Source: Phenylobacterium sp. (GTDB lineage: Bacteria > Pseudomonadota > Alphaproteobacteria > Caulobacterales > Caulobacteraceae). From it: a DNA stretch of 64,000 nt. Both the position numbers and the translations under genes were made by a program. Below the pieces are notes generated by a model that made no database searches, was not told where the DNA came from, and saw only the letters and a program-made list of their open reading frames with translations. The DNA lies in assembly GCF_030680185.1 (NCBI RefSeq), contig NZ_JAUXVZ010000020.1, forward strand, positions 19,546-83,545, read 5' to 3'. Shown piece after piece: positions 10,026 through 19,659 of this stretch. Numbering within the stretch: the first letter of the stretch is position 1; the number at the start of each line of letters is the position of its first letter.

Positions 10026-10706
10026 CTAATCGATCGTAATGCCGGCCAGCAGGCCTTCGATGGTCACGTGGATCAGGTCGTCCACCGGCTGCCAGGGGAA
10101 GTTGGGGCGCGAGAGGCGCAGGGCCACCACCCCGTGGCAGGCGGCCCAGAGCGCCTGGCTGGCGCTGTCGGCGTCCCCCAGGCGCAAGCGGCCCTCGGCG
10201 GCGATTTCGCGGACCACGCCGCTGAACGAGTCGTAGCAGCCGGCCCCCAGTTCCGAAGCCGCGTCGGACCCCTGGGGCAAGGGCCGCACCGCCGAAAACA
10301 CCAGCTGATAGGCGTTGGGATGCTCGAACCCCCAACGCATATAGGCGTCGAGCATCATGCGGGTGCGGCTGACCGCGTCGAGCGGGCGCTCGGCGATCTG
10401 ATTGTTGCGATCCAGAAGCTCCTGCATGGCTCCCTGGCAAATCTCCAGCAGGATGCAGGCCTTGTCCTGGAAATGCATGTAGAGCGCCGTGGACGACACC
10501 CCCACCTCGTCGGCGATCCGGCGAATGGTCGCGCCCTCATAGCCCTCGGCTACGAAGATACGCTCGGCCGCCTCAAGAATCTCAGCCCGACGCAGATGGC
10601 CGTCGCCCTTGGCTTTACGCGCCGAGCGACGCCGTGTGGTGCTGACGCCTACCAAACCCAAATCCCCCTCAAATACACCTGAACACCGGAAACCAATTTC
10701 GACCAC
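10026..10706 (-). CDS. TetR family transcriptional regulator
   Basis: The N-terminal HTH is clear: AEILEAAERIFVAEGYEGATIRRIADEVGVSSTALYMHFQDKACIL. The C-terminal ligand domain carries WACHGVVALRLSRPNFPW, typical of the WHG-type TetR C-terminal domain. The start given is GTG 10706 (226 aa); TTG at 10661, behind GAGGGGGA, would trim 15 residues that precede the basic segment. It is divergent from a methyltransferase gene, with a perfect palindrome between them that may be its operator. Ligand unknown. Confidence 0.88.
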   Translation of the reverse strand: MVEIGFRCSGVFEGDLGLVGVSTTRRRSARKAKGDGHLRRAEILEAAERIFVAEGYEGATIRRIADEVGVSSTALYMHFQDKACILLEICQGAMQELLDRNNQIAERPLDAVSRTRMMLDAYMRWGFEHPNAYQLVFSAVRPLPQGSDAASELGAGCYDSFSGVVREIAAEGRLRLGDADSASQALWAACHGVVALRLSRPNFPWQPVDDLIHVTIEGLLAGITID

Positions 10707-10720
10707 CTGACAACCCCGGG

Positions 10721-10733
10721 CTGGATTATCCAG
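10721..10733. promoter_or_regulatory. Candidate TetR operator palindrome
   Basis: CTGGAT-T-ATCCAG is a perfect 13-bp palindrome located 15 bases upstream of the TetR gene start and 85 upstream of the divergent methyltransferase gene. Position and symmetry fit an autorepression site, but binding is inferred. Confidence 0.45.
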
Positions 10734-10817
10734 ATTTTTCAGCCGTCAGGCGCCATACCGGACCCTATAGGATTTCATCCCCTGGCGCCGTGGGCGGCTT
10801 TTTCGTAAGCGAAGCCC

Positions 10818-11732
10818 ATGACTTCATCCCGCCCCACCGTCGCCGAGACCCCCGGCGTGATGCGCACCACCGGCTGGGCCGACTATGCCCTGCTGGATTC
10901 CGGGGATGGCAGGAAGCTGGAGCGCTACGGCCCTTACACCGTGGTGCGCCCCGAGCCCCAGTGCCTGTGGACCCCGCGCCTGGACGCTGCGACCTGGGCC
11001 AGGGCCGATGCGGTGTTCGATCCCAGCGACGAGGAGGACGCCGGCCGCTGGCGTTTCCAGGGCAAGCTGCAGGACTCCTGGCCCATGTCGTGGCGCCAGG
11101 CGAGGTTCAACGCCCGCTTCACCGCCTTCCGTCACCTGGCCTTCTTTCCGGAGCAGGCGGCCAACTGGGAATGGCTGGAGGCGCGCATCCGTAGCGACGC
11201 CCAGGCCGCGGCCGAGCCGCCCCGCGTCCTCAACCTGTTCGGCTATACTGGCGTGGCCAGCCTGGTCTGCGCCTCGGCCGGGGCGGCGGTGACCCATGTG
11301 GACGCCTCCAAGAAGGCTATCGCCTGGGCGCGGGAAAACGCCGAGCTGTCGGGGCTGGCGGACCGGCCGATCCGCTGGATCTGCGAGGACGCCCGCCGCT
11401 ATGTGCAGCGCGAGGTCCGCCGGGGCTCGCGCTATGAGGGGATCATTCTGGATCCGCCGAAGTACGGCCGCGGCCCCACGGGCGAGGTCTGGCGGCTGTT
11501 CGAGGATCTGCCGGAGCTTTCGGCCCTATGCGCCGAACTTCTCTCGGAAAAAGCCTCCTTCCTTATACTGAATGCTTATGCGGCCAGGATTTCCGGCGCG
11601 GCCCTAGCGGGCCTGCTGTCCGAGCGCTTGGCGACACGCGGTGGGACCATCGAATGGGGCGAGCTGGCGCTGTCGGAGCAGTCCGGCGAGCGGGAGATCG
11701 GCCTATCCTTCTACGCCCGGTGGGCCTCGTGA
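10818..11732 (+). CDS. Class I SAM-dependent methyltransferase, RlmI-like
   Basis: 304 aa. The Rossmann methyltransferase core has motif I VLNLFGYTGVASLVCASAGA, motif II THVDASKKAIAWARENAELSG, and the NPPY-like motif IV as ILDPPKYGRGP. This matches the COG1092 group that modifies 23S rRNA cytosines, but the N-terminal PUA domain of true RlmI is absent, so the target is uncertain. The stop overlaps the next gene's GTG start (GTGA), linking it to a second RNA methyltransferase. Confidence 0.85.
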   Translation: MTSSRPTVAETPGVMRTTGWADYALLDSGDGRKLERYGPYTVVRPEPQCLWTPRLDAATWARADAVFDPSDEEDAGRWRFQGKLQDSWPMSWRQARFNARFTAFRHLAFFPEQAANWEWLEARIRSDAQAAAEPPRVLNLFGYTGVASLVCASAGAAVTHVDASKKAIAWARENAELSGLADRPIRWICEDARRYVQREVRRGSRYEGIILDPPKYGRGPTGEVWRLFEDLPELSALCAELLSEKASFLILNAYAARISGAALAGLLSERLATRGGTIEWGELALSEQSGEREIGLSFYARWAS

Positions 11733-12517
11733 GCGGGCGGACCGTCACCTCCCTGACCAATCCCACGGTCAAGGCCGTCCGCGCCCTTCACCAGCGCAAG
11801 ACTCGGGATGAGACCGGCCTGTTTGTGGCCGAGGGCCTGAAGAACGTCACCGAGGGCGTGGAGACGGGCCACGCGCCGGAGATCCTGCTCTTTGGACGCG
11901 AGGCCGCCGACCATCCCCTGCTGCGCGCCGCAGCCCAGGCGACCGACAGGGCCGGCGGCGAGGTCATCGAGGTGACCCAGGACATCCTCGCCAAGGTCTC
12001 CCGGCGGGATAATCCCCAGGCGGTGGTGGGCGTCTTCCGCCAGGTCTTCACCCCCCTCACCTCGCTGGAGCCCCGGACCGCCAAGGCCTGGGTCGCCCTG
12101 CACCGGGTGCGCGATCCGGGCAATCTGGGGACCATCATCCGCACCGCCGACGCCGCCGGCTGCGGCGCGGTCGTGCTGGTGGGGGAATGCTGCGATCCCT
12201 ATTCGGTGGAGGCGGTTCGGGCGACCATGGGCTCGATCTTCGCCGTGCCCATCGTCCTCGCCACCGAAGCCGAGTTCGCCGCCTGGCGCCGCGACTGGCC
12301 AGGCTCAGTGGTCGGCACCCTTCTGAGCGCCGAGGTCGACCATCGCAGCGCAGGCTACGTCCACCCGGCCCTGATCCTGATGGGCAATGAGCAGCAGGGC
12401 CTGCCGCCGGACATGGCCGCGCTCTGCGACGTCAACGTCAAGATCCCCATGCGCGGCCGGGCCGATAGCCTGAACCTGTCAGTGGCCACCGGCGTGATGA
12501 TCTACGCCGCAAGCTAG
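11729..12517 (+). CDS. TrmH/SpoU family RNA 2'-O-methyltransferase
   Basis: 262 aa from the GTG at 11729. The N-terminal segment LTNPTVKAVRALHQRKTRDETGLFVAEGLKNV is the substrate-binding subdomain. The SPOUT knot motifs follow: LHRVRDPGNLGTIIRTADAAGCGAVVL (motif 1), LILMGNEQQGLPP (motif 2) and IPMRGRADSLNLSVATGVMIY (motif 3). It probably methylates a ribose in rRNA or tRNA. It is translationally coupled to the preceding methyltransferase gene and overlaps hrpB tail to tail by four bases (CTAG). Confidence 0.92.
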   Translation: MSGRTVTSLTNPTVKAVRALHQRKTRDETGLFVAEGLKNVTEGVETGHAPEILLFGREAADHPLLRAAAQATDRAGGEVIEVTQDILAKVSRRDNPQAVVGVFRQVFTPLTSLEPRTAKAWVALHRVRDPGNLGTIIRTADAAGCGAVVLVGECCDPYSVEAVRATMGSIFAVPIVLATEAEFAAWRRDWPGSVVGTLLSAEVDHRSAGYVHPALILMGNEQQGLPPDMAALCDVNVKIPMRGRADSLNLSVATGVMIYAAS

Positions 12518-14946
12518 CTCCGCGGCTTGGTCCGGGTGGTCGGGTCGGCGACGGACGGATCTTCCGGCCAGGGATGGCGGGGAAAGCGGCCGCGCATATC
12601 GGCCCGCACATCGCGCCAGGAGCCGCGCCAGAAGCCCGGCAGGTCCTGGGTCAACTGGATCGGCCGCCGGGCCGGCGACAGCAGCGCCAGCGTCAAAGGC
12701 CGCCCGGCCACCATCGGGTGCTCGTTCAACCCGAACACCTCCTGCACGCGGATATCCACTCGCGGGCCGCCCTCGGCCTCATAGTCGATCTGCGCCCGGT
12801 TGCCTGTCGGCGCCGTCCAATGGGTGGGAAGCTCCGCCTCCAGCCGTCGCTGAAGGTCCCAGGGCACAAGGCTGCGCAGGGCGCCGTCCAGCAGGTCGGG
12901 CGTCAGGTCGGCGAGCCCGCGAAGGCCGTGCAGCAGTGGCGTCAGCCAGTCGTCGAGCTGCGCCACGAGCGCCTGATCCGACAGATCCGGCCAGGTCTGC
13001 GCATCTGTTTCGCGCAGGAAGGCGACGCGCTTGCGAAGCGCTGTCGCCGCCGTCCCCCAGCGCAGGGCGCCCAGCCCCTCCCGCCGCAGGCGCGCGGCCA
13101 GGGCTTGGGCCACCACCTCAGCCGGCGGATTGTCATCGAGGCTTTCGTGCAGGGCGAGCCGGCCTAGCCGCGTCAGGCGGCGCACGCGGATCCGGCCACC
13201 GGGGCTTTCCTCGACACGATCCTCGGTCTCCAGGATGGGGGCGAAGGCTTCGAGGATTTCGTCCTGCGTCAGGGGCGCGGCCAGCAGGATACGATCTCTG
13301 CGATCCCCGCCGCCCAGTTCGGCCACCGCCAGCCAGGGCTCGCGGGCCAGCACGTCGCCGGGCTCGATGAAGGCGCCGCGGCCAGTGGCCAGCTGGAACT
13401 CCCCCAAGGGCCCCCGCGCCTTGGCCACCCGCTCGGGATAGGCGAGCGCCAGCATCTGGCCGTCGCTGAGCGGCGCGCCCTTGCCCGCCCTGGTCCCTCG
13501 GACCCAGCGGTCGGCCAGGGCGCGGGCGTCCCGGGCGCGGGGGGAGCCGTCGCGGTCGAAGGCCTCAAGCCGGTGGGTCAGATGGGCTTCGCGGCCGCCC
13601 AGACTGCGCTCGGTGACCAGGGCGGCGATGCGCGCCGCCCGCAGCGCCTGGCCATGCTCGGCGGCCCGCAGGACCATATGCGCCAATCGCGGCGGCAGGG
13701 GCATGTCGGCCAAGGCCTCGCCGTGCGGGGTCAGCACGCCAGCCGCATCCACCGCCTCCAACCGGCGCAGCAGGGCCTGGGCCTCCGCCAGGGCGGCCTT
13801 TGGCGGCGGATCGAGAAAGGCCAGATCATCGGCCGACTTCGCCCCCCAGCGGGCCATGTCCAGGGCCAGACCCGACAGGTCGGCGTCGAGGATTTCCGGA
13901 TCGGCGAAGGCCGGCAGGGCGCGGGTTTCGGCCTCGTCCCACAGGCGGTAGCAGACGCCGGGCGCCGTCCGGCCGGCCCGCCCGCGCCGCTGGTCGGCGG
14001 CGGCACGGCTGACCCGCACCGTGGCCAGCCGCGTCAGGCCGCTGGCGGGATCGAAGCGCGGCACACGAGCCTGACCGCCATCGATCACCACCCGGACGTC
14101 TTCCAGCGTCAGGCTGGTCTCGGCGATGGAGGTGGCCAGGACGACCTTGCGCACTCCCGGCGGGGGCGCCGCTACGGCCCGGTCCTGGGCCTTGGGATCG
14201 AGAGCGCCATAGAGGGGCGTGACCAGCACGTCGTCGCGCCGCAGCCGCTCCCCCAGTCTCTGGGCGGTGCGCAGGATCTCGCCCTGGCCCGGCAGGAAGA
14301 CCAGGACCCCGCCGGTCTCCTCGGCCAGGGCGCGCTCGATGGCCCGGACCACAGCGTCCTCCAGACGCAGGGGCTCGCTGCGGCCGAGATAGCGGGTCTC
14401 CACCGGAAAGGTCCGTCCCAGGCTCTCAATCACCGGAGCGCCGGCCATAAGCCGCGCCACAGCCGCCCCATCCAGGGTGGCCGACATCACCAGCAGGCGC
14501 AGATCGTCGCGCAGCAGGCCTTGCGCATCCAGCGCCAGGGCCAGGCCCAGGTCGGCGTCCAGGCTGCGCTCGTGAAACTCATCGAAGATCACGCAGGCCA
14601 CCCCCGACAGGCCGGGGTCGGCCAGGATCATCCGGGTGAAGACGCCTTCGGTGACCACCTCGATGCGGGTGCGGGCGGAGACCTTGGACTGCATGCGCAC
14701 GCGAAAGCCGACCGTCTCGCCCACGGCCTCGCCAAGCGTCGCGGCCATGCGTTCGGCGGCGGCCCGGGCCGCCAGGCGCCGCGGCTCCAGCATGATGATG
14801 CGGCCGCCGTCGAGCCAGGGCGCCTCCAGCAGGGAGAGCGGGGTGACCGTGGTCTTGCCGGCGCCCGGCGGGGCGACCAGCACGGCGCGGGTCCCCGTCG
14901 CCAGGGCGTCGTTCACCGCGCCCAGGACGTCATGGATCGGCAGCAT
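12514..14946 (-). CDS. hrpB: ATP-dependent helicase HrpB (DEAH box)
   Basis: 810 aa. Walker A APPGAGKTTVTP, motif Ia LEPRRLAARAAAERM, DEFH box IFDEFHERS, SAT motif VMSATLDG, and motif VI QRRGRAGRTAPGVCYRLW are all present, followed by the HrpB-specific C-terminal domain ending WPEDPSVADPTTRTKPRS. The start used is ATG 14946 (MLPIHDVLGAV), although a TTG nine bases earlier is possible. The cellular role of HrpB is not well defined; an RNA helicase activity is expected. Confidence 0.95.
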   Translation of the reverse strand: MLPIHDVLGAVNDALATGTRAVLVAPPGAGKTTVTPLSLLEAPWLDGGRIIMLEPRRLAARAAAERMAATLGEAVGETVGFRVRMQSKVSARTRIEVVTEGVFTRMILADPGLSGVACVIFDEFHERSLDADLGLALALDAQGLLRDDLRLLVMSATLDGAAVARLMAGAPVIESLGRTFPVETRYLGRSEPLRLEDAVVRAIERALAEETGGVLVFLPGQGEILRTAQRLGERLRRDDVLVTPLYGALDPKAQDRAVAAPPPGVRKVVLATSIAETSLTLEDVRVVIDGGQARVPRFDPASGLTRLATVRVSRAAADQRRGRAGRTAPGVCYRLWDEAETRALPAFADPEILDADLSGLALDMARWGAKSADDLAFLDPPPKAALAEAQALLRRLEAVDAAGVLTPHGEALADMPLPPRLAHMVLRAAEHGQALRAARIAALVTERSLGGREAHLTHRLEAFDRDGSPRARDARALADRWVRGTRAGKGAPLSDGQMLALAYPERVAKARGPLGEFQLATGRGAFIEPGDVLAREPWLAVAELGGGDRRDRILLAAPLTQDEILEAFAPILETEDRVEESPGGRIRVRRLTRLGRLALHESLDDNPPAEVVAQALAARLRREGLGALRWGTAATALRKRVAFLRETDAQTWPDLSDQALVAQLDDWLTPLLHGLRGLADLTPDLLDGALRSLVPWDLQRRLEAELPTHWTAPTGNRAQIDYEAEGGPRVDIRVQEVFGLNEHPMVAGRPLTLALLSPARRPIQLTQDLPGFWRGSWRDVRADMRGRFPRHPWPEDPSVADPTTRTKPRS

Positions 14947-14978
14947 GGCGCTCAAGGATACGACCCTTGGTGATCCGC

Positions 14979-16415
14979 TCAGCTGATCAGCTGGGGGAAG
15001 AGGCCAAAGAGCAGGATCAGGAACACCGCGATGGGGCAGAGCCAGGCGATCAGGAAGCGCCAGACGGGCAGCAGCGGGCCGCCGCCCAGGCCGGTCTCGC
15101 CGTCCACCAGCTTGCGGTCGGCGATCCAGCCGATGAACACCGCGGTGATCAGTCCCGACAACGGCAGCAGGATCTTGCCGGTCACCCCGTCAAAGGCGTC
15201 GAACCAGTTGGCGTTCTCGAAGCCGGGCAGGAAGGCCAGCGGCCGGTGATCGGCCCAGACATTGAACGACAACACCGAGATCATCCCGATCACGAAGAGG
15301 CTGGCGCCCAGCAGGCTCGCCACCACCACCCGGCTGGCCTTGAACCGCTCCACGAAATAGGCCGTCGAGATCTCCAGCAGCGACACCGAAGAGGTCAAGG
15401 CGGCGAACAGGGCCAGGAGGAAGAAGGCCAGTCCCACCAGGGCGCCGCCCGGCATGCTGTGGAACGCTGCCGGCAGGGTCTGGAACATGAGCGTCGGGCC
15501 AGCGTCCGGCGTCAGGCCGACGCTGAACACGATGGGAAAGATCGCCAGGCCGGCAATGATGGCGACCGCGGTGTCGGCGGCCGAGATGAAACCCGAGGTC
15601 TGGCCGAGATTGGTGTCGCGCGACGCATAGGCGCCATAGGCGATCATGGCCCCGCCCCCAAGGCTCAAGGAAAAGAAGGCCTGACCCAGGGCCGAGTTCA
15701 GCACCTGGGGCTGAAGGGCGCGACTGAAGTCCGGGGTGAACAGGAAGGCCACGGCGGCGGCGAAGTCACCGCTGATCCCGGCATAGATGGTGATCGCCAC
15801 CAGCAGCACGAAGAAGGCCGGCATCAGCCAGGTGGCCGCCACCTCGATGCCGCCCTTCACCCCGCGGGCGACCACGAAGGTCGTGGCGGCGGCGAACAGA
15901 AGATGGGTCAGGCTCATCTGCAGCGGATTGGCGAACAGGGCCGGCATCTGCCCCCTCACCTCCTCGACACTCAGATTGGAATAGGCGCCCGCGAAGGGCT
16001 GACCCGCCATGATCGTGCGAGCGACGTCGGCGCCCGATGTGCCGACATAATAGAGCACCCAGCCGGCGACCACGCTGTAGAAGGTGAGGATCACATAGTT
16101 GGCGATCATGCCGATCACCGCCAGCCCGGCCCAGGCGCTGCTGGCCTTGGATTGCCGGGCCAGCAGAACGGCGCTCGCCACGGTCGAGCGCTGGCCATGG
16201 CGACCGATCAGGGTTTCGGCCAGAAGCAGCGGCGCGCCGATGAGGGCCACGCAAAGAATATAGATTAAGACGAATGCCCCGCCGCCATTGGCGCCGGCCT
16301 CGGAAGGGAAGCGCCAGAGATTGCCGAGGCCCACGGCCGAGCCGACGGCGGCCAGCACGAAGGCCGCCTTGGATGACCAGTGGGGCTGACCGGCGGTGGC
16401 AAGGTTGGCGACCAT
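14979..16415 (-). CDS. Sodium-dependent transporter, NSS (SNF) family
   Basis: 478 aa with about twelve membrane segments. The N-terminus HWSSKAAFVLAAVGSAVGLGNLWRFPSEAGANGGGAF is the signature TM1 region of neurotransmitter:sodium symporters, including the unwound Na+/substrate site. It imports amino acids or related molecules with Na+; the substrate cannot be assigned. It lies downstream of the APC permease gene on the same strand, separated by a large hairpin. Confidence 0.92.
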   Translation of the reverse strand: MVANLATAGQPHWSSKAAFVLAAVGSAVGLGNLWRFPSEAGANGGGAFVLIYILCVALIGAPLLLAETLIGRHGQRSTVASAVLLARQSKASSAWAGLAVIGMIANYVILTFYSVVAGWVLYYVGTSGADVARTIMAGQPFAGAYSNLSVEEVRGQMPALFANPLQMSLTHLLFAAATTFVVARGVKGGIEVAATWLMPAFFVLLVAITIYAGISGDFAAAVAFLFTPDFSRALQPQVLNSALGQAFFSLSLGGGAMIAYGAYASRDTNLGQTSGFISAADTAVAIIAGLAIFPIVFSVGLTPDAGPTLMFQTLPAAFHSMPGGALVGLAFFLLALFAALTSSVSLLEISTAYFVERFKASRVVVASLLGASLFVIGMISVLSFNVWADHRPLAFLPGFENANWFDAFDGVTGKILLPLSGLITAVFIGWIADRKLVDGETGLGGGPLLPVWRFLIAWLCPIAVFLILLFGLFPQLIS

Positions 16416-16505
16416 GAGGATTTCCCGCGGTTAGACACGTCCGTGGGACGCCGAAACCGCGACCTTGGCCAGCGTCGGACGAACAATCAAGCCGGGGCGC
16501 CCGAA

Positions 16506-16547
16506 GGCCGCCGGAACCGGGGGTCGCCTTCCCCGGCCCCGGCGGCC
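16506..16547 (-). terminator. GC-rich hairpin after the APC permease gene
   Basis: Outer arms GGCCGCCGG (16506-16514) and CCGGCGGCC (16539-16547) pair over 9 bp. Inner arms CCGGGG (16517-16522) and CCCCGG (16531-16536) pair over 6 bp, with two unpaired bases on each side between them. It lies 11 bases past the permease stop. There is no strong T-run, so termination efficiency is uncertain. Confidence 0.5.
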
Positions 16548-16558
16548 TCGCCTGGGGC

Positions 16559-18037
16559 CTATTGCGCCGCGCCCACGGTCTTCTCGTGGTAGCGCGAGTG
16601 CCAGTAGGCGTAGCCGAAATAGACCACGATCCCGATCGCCAGCCACACCACCAGCCGCACGAAGGTCGCCGCCGGCAGGCTGGAGATCAGATAGAGGCAG
16701 GCCAGCATGCCGCCCGGCGCCACCAGCCACACCAGCGGAGTCTTGAAGGCCCGCGGCAGGTCCGGCCGCGTGACCCGCAGATAGAGCACTGCGCCGCAAA
16801 TCATCGAGAAGGCCAGCAGGGTGCCGACCGACACCAGCTCGCCCAGCAGGCCGATGGGAAACAGCCCGGCCATGAGGCCGGCGAAAATGGCCGTGAGCGC
16901 GGTGCCGGCCCAGGGGGTGCGCCGCTTGGGATGCACCTTGGAGAAGATCGGCGGCAACAGGCCGTCGCGGGACATGGCGTAGAAAATCCGCGACTGGCCA
17001 TAGAGCAGCGCCATGATCGTCGAGGCGAGGCCCACCGTGGCGCCGATGGTCACCACCGGCTTCAGCCAGGCGAGCTGCGGTCCGACATTGTCCACCGCCA
17101 CATAGACCGGGGCCGGCACGTTCAGGGTCGTGTAGGGCGCAAGGCCGGTGATCACCAGGCTCATCAGGATGTAGAGCACGGTGCAGATGGCCAGGGAGGC
17201 GAGGATGCCGATGGGCAGCGTCCGCTGGGGGTTCTTCGTCTCCTGCGCCGCCGTCGAGATGGTCTCGAAGCCGATATAGGCGAAGAAGATCACCCCGGCC
17301 GCGGCGAATATCCCGCCCAGCCCGTACTTCGACGCCCCGGTGATCGGGTCCGTGGTTTCGGCGGGAATGAAGGGCTGCCAGTTGGCCGGGTTCACATAGA
17401 GGAATCCGAAGATGATCACGAGCAGCACCACCGAGACCTTCAGAAGCACGATGGCGTTGTTGAACACCGCCGATTCCGTGATGCCGGCGATCAGCACCGC
17501 CGCCGTGATCCCAATGACGGCCATGGCCGGAACATTGAGGATGGCGCCGGTGGCGACCAGCTGGTGAGCGTCGTTCACGAGATAGGGCGCCTGGCTCCAG
17601 GCCGCCGGTATCAGCACGCCAAAGTCCGCCATCATGCCCACGAAATAGCCTGACCAGCCGACGGCGACGGTCGCCCCGGCGAACAGGTATTCGACGATCA
17701 GGTCCCAGGCGATGATCCAGGCGAAAAACTCGCCGACGGTGGCGTAGGCGTAGGTGTAGGCCGATCCCGCCACCGGAATGGTCGAGGCCAGCTCCGCATA
17801 GCAAAGCGCCGCCAGGGCGCAGACTAGCCCGGCGATGATGAATGAGATGGTGATGGCGGGTCCTGCATGGGCCTCGGCCGCCTGGCCGGTCAGGACGAAT
17901 ATGCCGGCCCCGATGACCGACCCGATGCCAAGCGCGGTCAGACTGACCGGCCCGAGGCTTCGTTTTAGCGTGTGCTCCCCCTGTTCCGCCGCCTGGGCGA
18001 GAAGCACTTCAATGGGCTTTTTTGCGAATATCTTCAC
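16559..18037 (-). CDS. Amino acid permease, APC superfamily (cationic amino acid transporter type)
   Basis: 492 aa with about twelve or more membrane helices. KRSLGPVSLTALGIGSVIGAGIFVLTGQAAEAHAGPAI holds the GIGSVIGAGIF helix-1 motif of APC permeases. VAGSAYTYAYATVGEFFAWIIAWDLIVEY and the C-terminal TRPDLPRAFKTP match the YhdG/CAT-type group. The start is taken at GTG 18037 (VKIFAKKPIEVLLAQAAEQGEHTLKR), because the upstream extension has no family similarity and contains no RBS. Confidence 0.9.
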   Translation of the reverse strand: MKIFAKKPIEVLLAQAAEQGEHTLKRSLGPVSLTALGIGSVIGAGIFVLTGQAAEAHAGPAITISFIIAGLVCALAALCYAELASTIPVAGSAYTYAYATVGEFFAWIIAWDLIVEYLFAGATVAVGWSGYFVGMMADFGVLIPAAWSQAPYLVNDAHQLVATGAILNVPAMAVIGITAAVLIAGITESAVFNNAIVLLKVSVVLLVIIFGFLYVNPANWQPFIPAETTDPITGASKYGLGGIFAAAGVIFFAYIGFETISTAAQETKNPQRTLPIGILASLAICTVLYILMSLVITGLAPYTTLNVPAPVYVAVDNVGPQLAWLKPVVTIGATVGLASTIMALLYGQSRIFYAMSRDGLLPPIFSKVHPKRRTPWAGTALTAIFAGLMAGLFPIGLLGELVSVGTLLAFSMICGAVLYLRVTRPDLPRAFKTPLVWLVAPGGMLACLYLISSLPAATFVRLVVWLAIGIVVYFGYAYWHSRYHEKTVGAAQ

Positions 18038-18189
18038 CGCAGGACGCGTCCCAACGGGCGTAGCACAACGCCGCCCGAATGGCCGAACCAATGCACGGCC
18101 CGCAGAGTCCGGCAATCGCTCTCAAGCGAGGCCCTTTTCCCCGCCGCGGGAAACATGAACAATGCTCCGAAATGCGGAGGCCAACGCCC

Positions 18190-18858
18190 TTGAACCCATC
18201 GGAACCGCCCATCCGCGCCCTGATCGCGCCGGTGACGCCGCTCGCGCAGAACTGCACCATCGTCTGGTGCGCCAGGACGAAGAAGGCGGCGATCATCGAT
18301 CCCGGCGGCGAGGTCCCTCGCCTGCTCCAAGCGCTCAAGGATCACGACCTGACGTTGGAGAAAATCTGGATCACCCACGGGCACCTGGATCATGCCGGCG
18401 GAACCGCCGCGTTGAAGGCCGCCACCGGCGTCCCCATCGAGGGTCCCCATCGCGACGACGCCTTCTGGATCGAACAGATGGACGCAGACGGCGCCCGCTG
18501 GGGCATGCCCGAGGCCCGCTCCTTCACGCCCGATCGCTGGCTGGAGAACGGCGATGTGGTGCAGCTCGGCGAGACCGAGTTCGAGGTCTATCACTGTCCG
18601 GGCCATACCCCGGGCCATGTAGTGTTCTTCCACCGTCAGGCGCGCTTCGCCCAGGTCGGCGACGTGCTGTTTCAGGGCTCCATCGGCCGCACGGACTTCC
18701 CCCGTGGCAGTCATCAGGACCTGATCGACGCCATCACCGGCAAGCTCTGGCCGCTGGGCGACGATGTGCGCTTTGTCTGCGGCCATGGACCGATGTCCAG
18801 CTTCGGCGCCGAACGCCAGACCAATCCCTTCGTCGCCGATCAGGTCCTGGCGCGCTGA
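18190..18858 (+). CDS. MBL-fold metallohydrolase (glyoxalase II-like)
   Basis: 222 aa from the TTG at 18190, nine bases after GGAGG. Metal-binding motifs are THGHLDHAGG (HxHxDH), the histidine in CPGHTPGHV, the aspartate in VGDVLFQGSIGRTD, and the final histidine in VCGHGPMSSFGAER. This pattern matches YcbL-type glyoxalase II-like hydrolases, which hydrolyse S-D-lactoylglutathione or related thioesters. The upstream frame before the TTG shows no homology. It stands alone ahead of the response regulator gene. Confidence 0.9.
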   Translation: MNPSEPPIRALIAPVTPLAQNCTIVWCARTKKAAIIDPGGEVPRLLQALKDHDLTLEKIWITHGHLDHAGGTAALKAATGVPIEGPHRDDAFWIEQMDADGARWGMPEARSFTPDRWLENGDVVQLGETEFEVYHCPGHTPGHVVFFHRQARFAQVGDVLFQGSIGRTDFPRGSHQDLIDAITGKLWPLGDDVRFVCGHGPMSSFGAERQTNPFVADQVLAR

Positions 18859-18915
18859 AACCACGCATGCGCCTTTTACAGGCGTGAAATCTGACGGTTA
18901 CCCCGGAGGGCGAAA

Positions 18916-19659
18916 ATGGCTCGCATGCAGACAACGCTCACCGACGCGCCCGGCCCCACCGCGCGGATCCTGATGGTCGATGACGACCCCGGCATCCGCG
19001 ACGTGGTCTCCGATTTCCTCGGCCGCCATGGCTATTCGGTGACCACCGCCGGCGATGCGCGTGAGATGGAGCAGGCGCTGGAGCGCGAGCCCGTCGACCT
19101 GATCGTGCTGGACGTCATGCTGCCGGGAGAGGATGGCCTGGCCATCTGCCGCCGTCTGGCCGTGGGCGAGGCCCCGCCGATCATCATGCTCTCGGCCATG
19201 GGCGAGGACACCGACCGGATCGTCGGCCTGGAGCTGGGCGCCGACGACTATCTTTCCAAGCCCTGCAATCCACGCGAACTCCTGGCTCGCATCCGCGCCA
19301 TCCTGCGCCGGGCCGAACAGCGGGGGTCGGGCGATGACCTGGGCGCGGCCTGTGAATTCGCCGGCTGGCGGCTCGATCTGGTCCGGCGCGAACTGCGCTC
19401 GCCGCAGGGGGTGGTGGTGAACCTGTCCAGCGGGGAGTTCTCCCTGCTGCGCGCCTTTGTCGAGCGGCCCCAGCGGGTGCTGACCCGCGATCAGCTCCTG
19501 GACTTCGCCCGCGGGCCGACCTCCGACGCCTTCGACCGGGCGATCGACGTGCAGATCAGCCGCCTGCGCCGAAAGCTTGACGACGGCGGGGGCCACGACC
19601 TGATCCGCACCCTCCGCAACGAAGGCTATATGTTCACCCCGCGGGTGAAGCGTCCGTGA
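18916..19659 (+). CDS. OmpR-family response regulator
   Basis: 247 aa. Receiver domain: acidic pair DDD near residue 23, phosphoacceptor D66 in LIVLDVMLPGEDG, and the lysine of DDYLSKPCNPREL. Winged-helix C-terminal domain: VVNLSSGEFSLLRAFVERPQRVLTRDQLLDFARG and VDVQISRLRRKL, the latter as IDVQISRLRRKLDD. Its stop overlaps the GTG start of the cognate kinase. The architecture and pairing match OmpR/EnvZ, so envelope or osmotic sensing is likely but not proven. Confidence 0.93.
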   Translation: MARMQTTLTDAPGPTARILMVDDDPGIRDVVSDFLGRHGYSVTTAGDAREMEQALEREPVDLIVLDVMLPGEDGLAICRRLAVGEAPPIIMLSAMGEDTDRIVGLELGADDYLSKPCNPRELLARIRAILRRAEQRGSGDDLGAACEFAGWRLDLVRRELRSPQGVVVNLSSGEFSLLRAFVERPQRVLTRDQLLDFARGPTSDAFDRAIDVQISRLRRKLDDGGGHDLIRTLRNEGYMFTPRVKRP

